Origin: Candidatus Uhrbacteria bacterium
GTDB taxonomy: Bacteria; Patescibacteriota; Patescibacteriia; UBA9934; GWF2-40-263
Assembly: GCA_903831335.1 (NCBI GenBank)
Contig: CAIKXH010000089.1
Location: 1 to 23,367, forward strand
DNA length: 23,367 nucleotides
Reading direction: 5' to 3'
Under the pieces are notes generated by a model. The model made no database searches. It was not told the DNA's origin and saw only the letters and a list, made by a program, of their open reading frames with translations. Shown one piece after another: positions 21,747 to 23,367 of the stretch (positions within the stretch are counted from its first letter, which is position 1; the number at the start of each line of letters is the position of its first letter). The position numbers were made by a program, and so were the translations under genes.

Positions 21747-22543
21747 TACCTCAAAAACAACAAAATCAATATACCTAAAATAATTCGATAATGACCAAAT
21801 GAACCAAGGGAATGCTTTCGGATAAACTGCATGAACTTTGAAACTACAAGGAGGGCGACAAAAAACGTTGTGAGGAATCCGATAGCAAGAACGGCCAGAT
21901 CTGTGCTAGACATTGCCTGCCAATGTTTTATGAGCGCATATCCCGAAGCGGCAATCATGGTTGGAATCGCAAGGAAGAAGGAAAACTCAACCGCCACAAC
22001 ACGGGACGCACCGAGCAATAATGCACCAATAATTGTCGCCGCACTACGGGAAGTCCCAGGAATCATCGCCAAGCACTGAAATAGTCCAATCAACAAAACC
22101 GTTTTCGTACTCAAGGATTTAATGGAAGTAAATTGCTCTTTGTGTTTTCTCTTTTCAATAAGCACCAACACAATACCACCCAAAATTAACATGACTGCAA
22201 CAGTGAACGGATTGAAAAGCTTTTCTTCAATCTTGCTTGCGAACAAAGCTCCAAGAACAATCGCTGGCAACACACCAATCAGCAACTTTTTCCAAAGTGC
22301 AAAAACTTCTGCACGCTTTTCCTTCCCTGCCATGCACGGACAAATCTCTTTTCTGAAATATACAAACACTGCAAGGATCGCTCCAAGCTGAATTACGACA
22401 TCAAATAATTTTGTAAATGCAGGATCAAAAGAAATCCATTGATTTACAATGATGAGGTGCCCGGTCGAAGAAATCGGGAGAAATTCCGTAACCCCTTCCA
22501 CAATCCCAAGAATAATTGCATTCCACACAAGAAGTAAATCCAT
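21746..22543 (-). CDS. uppP: Undecaprenyl-diphosphatase UppP (BacA)
   Basis: 265 residues, normal length. It dephosphorylates undecaprenyl diphosphate so that the lipid carrier of peptidoglycan and other envelope glycans can be re-used. It is an integral membrane protein with about eight hydrophobic segments. Both catalytic signatures are present: EGVTEFLPISSTGH at 16-29 and PGTSRSAAT at 162-170. The ATG at 22543 is 3 bp after the stop of the small membrane protein upstream, so the two are co-transcribed. The TAG stop touches the inverted repeat at 21630-21746. Loss or gain of UppP affects bacitracin sensitivity in other bacteria. Confidence 0.97.
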   Translation of the reverse strand: MDLLLVWNAIILGIVEGVTEFLPISSTGHLIIVNQWISFDPAFTKLFDVVIQLGAILAVFVYFRKEICPCMAGKEKRAEVFALWKKLLIGVLPAIVLGALFASKIEEKLFNPFTVAVMLILGGIVLVLIEKRKHKEQFTSIKSLSTKTVLLIGLFQCLAMIPGTSRSAATIIGALLLGASRVVAVEFSFFLAIPTMIAASGYALIKHWQAMSSTDLAVLAIGFLTTFFVALLVVSKFMQFIRKHSLGSFGHYRIILGILILLFLR

Positions 22544-22546
22544 ACC

Positions 22547-22810
22547 TTATTTTTTATTTTTATTTCCCCATCTCCAAGACGGCTTTTCTCCCATCCTATA
22601 ACAAATCAAAACCAAAACACCAACAAGCAAAAGAGTTTCCAAGATAAGCTCAATGGCAATTTTCTCTTGCGATACCCCTTTCATCGAATCTAATCGATAA
22701 GCATTTCCGACATCCAACACAAGAAACACAAACAAGACAAGCCACCCCTGCCATGCGGATGGATACCATCCCCACCCATAAGACCTCGCTTTAAACCAAA
22801 GTTTTTTCAT
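22547..22810 (-). CDS. Small two-helix membrane protein upstream of uppP
   Basis: 87 residues. The N-terminus KARSYGWGWYPSAWQGWLVL is Trp/Gly-rich and flows into a membrane helix (about 20-36). A short loop (DSMKGVSQEK) and a second helix at about 52-71 follow, then a basic tail RWGNKNKK. I recall similar YGWGWxPxxWQGW proteins as uncharacterised small membrane proteins in several phyla, but give no function. It precedes uppP by 3 bp and has its own promoter-like sequence, so it is the first gene of that pair. Confidence 0.85.
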   Translation of the reverse strand: MKKLWFKARSYGWGWYPSAWQGWLVLFVFLVLDVGNAYRLDSMKGVSQEKIAIELILETLLLVGVLVLICYRMGEKPSWRWGNKNKK

Positions 22811-22819
22811 ATCTCGTCC

Positions 22820-22848
22820 ATTTTACCGTGAATCAAAGATAATGAAAA
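22820..22848 (-). promoter_or_regulatory. Putative promoter of the small-protein/uppP pair
   Basis: On the minus strand TTTTCA (22848-22843), a 17-bp spacer and TAAAAT (22825-22820). The ATG at 22810 is only 9 nt beyond the -10 box, so the leader would be a few bases at most. Confidence 0.4.
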
Positions 22849-22857
22849 TAATGGGTC

Positions 22858-22886
22858 TTGCCCAATTCAGATAAATATCGTATCCT
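22858..22886 (+). promoter_or_regulatory. Putative promoter of the tRNA-Ser pair
   Basis: TTGCCC (22858-22863), a 17-bp spacer and TATCCT (22881-22886). The first tRNA starts 13 nt later. There is no comparable sequence in the 17-bp gap between the two tRNAs, so they probably share it. Confidence 0.5.
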
Positions 22887-22899
22887 GACGGCACCTTCT

Positions 22900-22994
22900 G
22901 GAGAGATACCCAAGAGGCTGAAGGGGGGAGATTGCTAATCTCCTAGGTCGGCTTTAAACCCGGCGCGAGGGTTCAAATCCCTCTCTCTCCGCCA
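22900..22994 (+). tRNA. tRNA-Ser(GCT)
   Basis: 95 nt including CCA. Acceptor GGAGAGA/TCTCTCC, anticodon stem GGAGA/TCTCC with loop TTGCTAA (anticodon GCT), a long variable arm as in class II tRNAs, T-arm GAGGG/CCCTC with TTCAAAT, discriminator G. It reads AGC and AGU. Confidence 0.95.
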
Positions 22995-23011
22995 GAATAC
23001 TTACAACTTAT

Positions 23012-23100
23012 GGAGAGGTGGCCGAGTGGTTGATGGCACCAGTCTTGAAAACTGTCGAAGTTAATAGCTTCCGCGAGTTCGAATCTCGCCCTCTCCGCCA
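23012..23100 (+). tRNA. tRNA-Ser(TGA)
   Basis: 89 nt including CCA. Acceptor GGAGAGG/CCTCTCC, anticodon loop CTTGAAA (anticodon TGA), long variable arm GAAG...CTTC, T-arm GCGAG/CTCGC with TTCGAAT, discriminator G. It reads UCA and related serine codons. It begins 17 nt after the first tRNA, and a terminator follows 3 nt after CCA. Confidence 0.95.
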
Positions 23101-23115
23101 GACAAAAATACCGAG
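23083..23115 (+). repeat. 33-bp direct repeat, first copy (tRNA-Ser 3' end and terminator start)
   Basis: Covers the last 18 nt of tRNA-Ser(TGA), with CCA, and the first 15 bp downstream. It is identical to 23201-23233. Confidence 0.9.
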
Positions 23116-23136
23116 TATGAACTATTCGGTGTTTTT
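23104..23136 (+). terminator. Terminator of the tRNA-Ser pair
   Basis: AAAAATACCGA (23104-23114) pairs with TCGGTGTTTTT (23126-23136), 11 bp with one T-G pair and an 11-nt loop. The second arm supplies the T run. Confidence 0.8.
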
Positions 23137-23200
23137 GTTTGGCGAAACCAAACCGAAGGTTTGGACAGACCGCAAAGCAGGATGTGGGGCGAGACCTCCC

Positions 23201-23233
23201 ATCTCGCCCTCTCCGCCAGACAAAAATACCGAG
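23201..23233 (+). repeat. 33-bp direct repeat, second copy
   Basis: Exact repeat of 23083-23115, placed 118 bp further on without the rest of the tRNA. Its first bases pair with GGGCGAGA at 23187-23194 to make an 8-bp REP-like hairpin. The 85 bp between the copies hold another hairpin, CCAAACC GAA GGTTTGG (23148-23164). Confidence 0.9.
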
Positions 23234-23254
23234 CATTTACGTTCAGTATTTTTG
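23221..23254. terminator. Second terminator-like hairpin after the duplicated tail
   Basis: CAAAAATAC (23221-23229) pairs perfectly with GTATTTTTG (23246-23254). It works in either direction and would suit the minus-strand gene ending at 23280. Confidence 0.6.
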
Positions 23255-23279
23255 ATCTGTTGTGGCTTTATCGAGTAAA

Positions 23280-23366
23280 TTATTTCTTTCTTAATATTTG
23301 AGCCTGATAAATTGTTGCGGTTACCTGGATGATTCCCATGATCAAAAATAAAGCATTAAACGAAGC
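23280..23366 (-). CDS. C-terminal end of an unknown, probably membrane, protein
   Basis: On the minus strand the last frame entering from the right edge reads 28 residues: a hydrophobic stretch (ALFLIMGIIQVTATIY) and a basic tail LRKK before TAA. That is a plausible end of a protein finishing in a membrane helix, and the hairpin at 23221 would terminate it. It is too short to identify and could be chance. Confidence 0.4.
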   Translation of the reverse strand, partial: ASFNALFLIMGIIQVTATIYQAQILRKK

Positions 23367-23367
23367 A

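Noticed and set aside
22973..23278. Open frames on both strands over the tRNA-Ser genes
   Set aside because: They are readings of tRNA and hairpin DNA, with typical tRNA-derived peptides, and no start context.

Overview
The window looks like a chromosomal segment of a small-genome bacterium. I infer Candidate Phyla Radiation (Patescibacteria), though no single marker proves it. The inference rests on a housekeeping set (tyrS, pmm, lemA-htpX, clpC, radA, recG, uppP) interleaved with Cys-rich exported proteins carrying a VirB2-like two-helix pilin domain, few clear Shine-Dalgarno sites, a GIY-YIG gene beside a tRNA, and a resident REP-associated transposase. TGA is a genuine stop (for example at 2121-2123, inside a terminator stem), so this is not a lineage that reads TGA as glycine.

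Layout. 1-754: 5' part of a RhuM-Fic gene on the minus strand, running off the left edge. 1056-2123: an unrecognised plus-strand protein with a strong SD site, converging on tyrS (minus). Two back-to-back terminators separate them. 3564-4949: phosphomanno/phosphoglucomutase (minus), upstream of tyrS. 5215-6771: lemA and htpX (plus). The gaps in this first 6 kb are filled by eleven units of one palindromic repeat family with TGTCAT...ATCTC ends.

6876-16932 is a tightly packed plus-strand cluster: clpC, a protein with a glycine-rich 7-residue repeat and C-terminal membrane segments, a membrane-anchored propeller-like protein, a DsbA-like thiol oxidoreductase, two tandem paralogues that join a Cys-rich exported N-terminus and a VirB2-like pilin domain to two different cysteine-peptidase-type C-termini, and radA. 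Most gaps are 1-14 bp. I read the middle five genes as an envelope-spanning apparatus, probably type IV secretion- or DNA-uptake-like, whose disulfides may be made by the neighbouring DsbA-like protein.

16950-17740 holds a promoter, a leader hairpin, a Y1/REP-associated transposase and a perfect 28-bp palindrome. recG (minus) follows, with a palindromic repeat inserted in frame in its helicase domain. 19863-20430 is the strangest part. A complete tRNA-Arg and a GIY-YIG endonuclease gene lie between the two halves of another tRNA-Arg copy. Each half is interrupted by a 41-bp imperfect palindrome of one family.

The right end carries two unknown membrane proteins, uppP with a small membrane protein, a tRNA-Ser(GCT)/tRNA-Ser(TGA) pair whose 3' tail is duplicated 118 bp downstream, and the last codons of a minus-strand gene at the edge. 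No CRISPR array, rRNA or replication origin was seen.
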